Shown here one piece after another: positions 6,762 through 6,922 of a DNA stretch of 6,922 nucleotides. How positions within the stretch are numbered: position 1 is the first letter of the stretch; each line of letters begins with the position of its first letter. Made by a program: the position numbers and the translations under genes. This DNA comes from Bacillota bacterium (lineage in GTDB: Bacteria; Bacillota; Clostridia; Christensenellales; CAG-138), in contig JAEXFV010000141.1 in the NCBI GenBank assembly GCA_023451115.1, forward strand, positions 1 through 6,922, read 5' to 3'. The notes under the pieces were generated by a model, which was given only the letters and a program-made list of their open reading frames with translations, searched no databases and was not told the origin of the DNA.

Positions 6762-6786
6762 CCCCAAAATTCTAAGGAATTAGGGG
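6762..6786. repeat. Near-palindromic stem-loop in the right intergenic region
   Basis: CCCC (6762-6765) pairs with GGGG (6783-6786) and AATTC (6768-6772) with GAATT (6777-6781), around a TAAG loop with a 2-versus-1 internal bulge. It has no T-run on either side, so it is not a standard intrinsic terminator. It lies between the two divergent promoters and may be a protein-binding site or RNA hairpin. Confidence 0.4.
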
Positions 6787-6807
6787 ATTGTGTTAAGAAA
6801 TCCTAAC

Positions 6808-6836
6808 GTGACAGCAATCTCCTATTTTGCTATGAT
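6808..6836 (+). promoter_or_regulatory. Strong rightward promoter for a gene beyond the window
   Basis: GTGACA (6808-6813, 5 of 6 to TTGACA) and TATGAT (6831-6836, 5 of 6 to TATAAT) are separated by 17 bases, with TGC directly before the -10 making it an extended -10. Transcription would start near 6843 and read out of the right edge. It is divergent from the activase operon. The gene it serves is not visible beyond a few possible codons. Confidence 0.55.
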
Positions 6837-6861
6837 ATGCATATAGTAAAAGTATTGCTGT
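6811..6861. repeat. Large imperfect inverted repeat overlapping the rightward promoter
   Basis: ACAGCAAT (6811-6818) is the exact reverse complement of ATTGCTGT (6854-6861). Inside it, 6825-6833 pairs with 6843-6851 (nine positions, one G-T). The centre holds the perfect palindrome ATATGCATAT (6835-6844). The arms cover part of the -35, the -10 and the predicted start, as expected of a repressor operator. Confidence 0.5.
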
Positions 6862-6922
6862 TTCCAAAATTGATTGGGTTGGAATGTGATGGTATGACAG
6901 CATTTTCCCGGTTCTGGTTCAA

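Noticed and set aside
6837..6922. Plus-strand frame from ATG 6837 (beginning MHIVKVLL), open to the right edge, with another ATG at 6894
   Set aside because: ATG 6837 lies upstream of the predicted transcription start (about 6843). Neither ATG has a clear Shine-Dalgarno, and this short an open run is likely by chance; it could still be the start of the gene to the right.

Overview
The window looks like chromosomal DNA from an anaerobic, gut-type Firmicute of the class Clostridia. The grounds are strong AAGGAGG/GGAGG ribosome binding sites, TATAAT-type promoters, an oxygen-sensitive [4Fe-4S] CoA-dehydratase activase system, and an NhaC-type antiporter. I cannot name the genus from sequence alone. 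I see no mobile elements, CRISPR arrays, rRNA or tRNA.

Left part (1-2325), cation transport. A TrkH/KtrB-family K+ uptake channel subunit starts at 250 and runs leftward out of the window. Diverging from it across a 268-bp regulatory gap is an NhaC-family Na+/H+ antiporter (519-1871). Its probable leader RNA can fold into a two-tier hairpin. The antiporter stop codon overlaps the start of a small membrane protein (1864-2325) with an HEYGH zinc-protease-like motif, so the two are probably translationally coupled.

Right part (2328-6643, minus strand), a two-gene operon. The first gene encodes a 978-residue protein: two tandem BcrA/BadF/HgdC-type ASKHA ATPase domains, a four-cysteine cluster, a DUF2229-like region, and the start of a dehydratase-like module. 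The second gene (460 aa), overlapping by 1-4 bases, continues with the 2-hydroxyacyl-CoA dehydratase (HgdB/HgdD)-like part. Together they match the layout of the roughly 1400-residue single-chain 'CoA activase' proteins of Clostridia, here split in two. These proteins are expected to use ATP hydrolysis to push an electron to very low potential and onto a partner iron-sulfur site. The physiological substrate of this large subfamily is not something I can name.

The small metalloprotease-like gene and the dehydratase-like gene end tail to tail with two bases between their stop codons. The activase promoter lies so close to its ATG that the mRNA may be leaderless. The right end (6644-6922) is regulatory DNA. 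It holds that leftward promoter, a strong rightward promoter for a gene beyond the window, and three inverted repeats.
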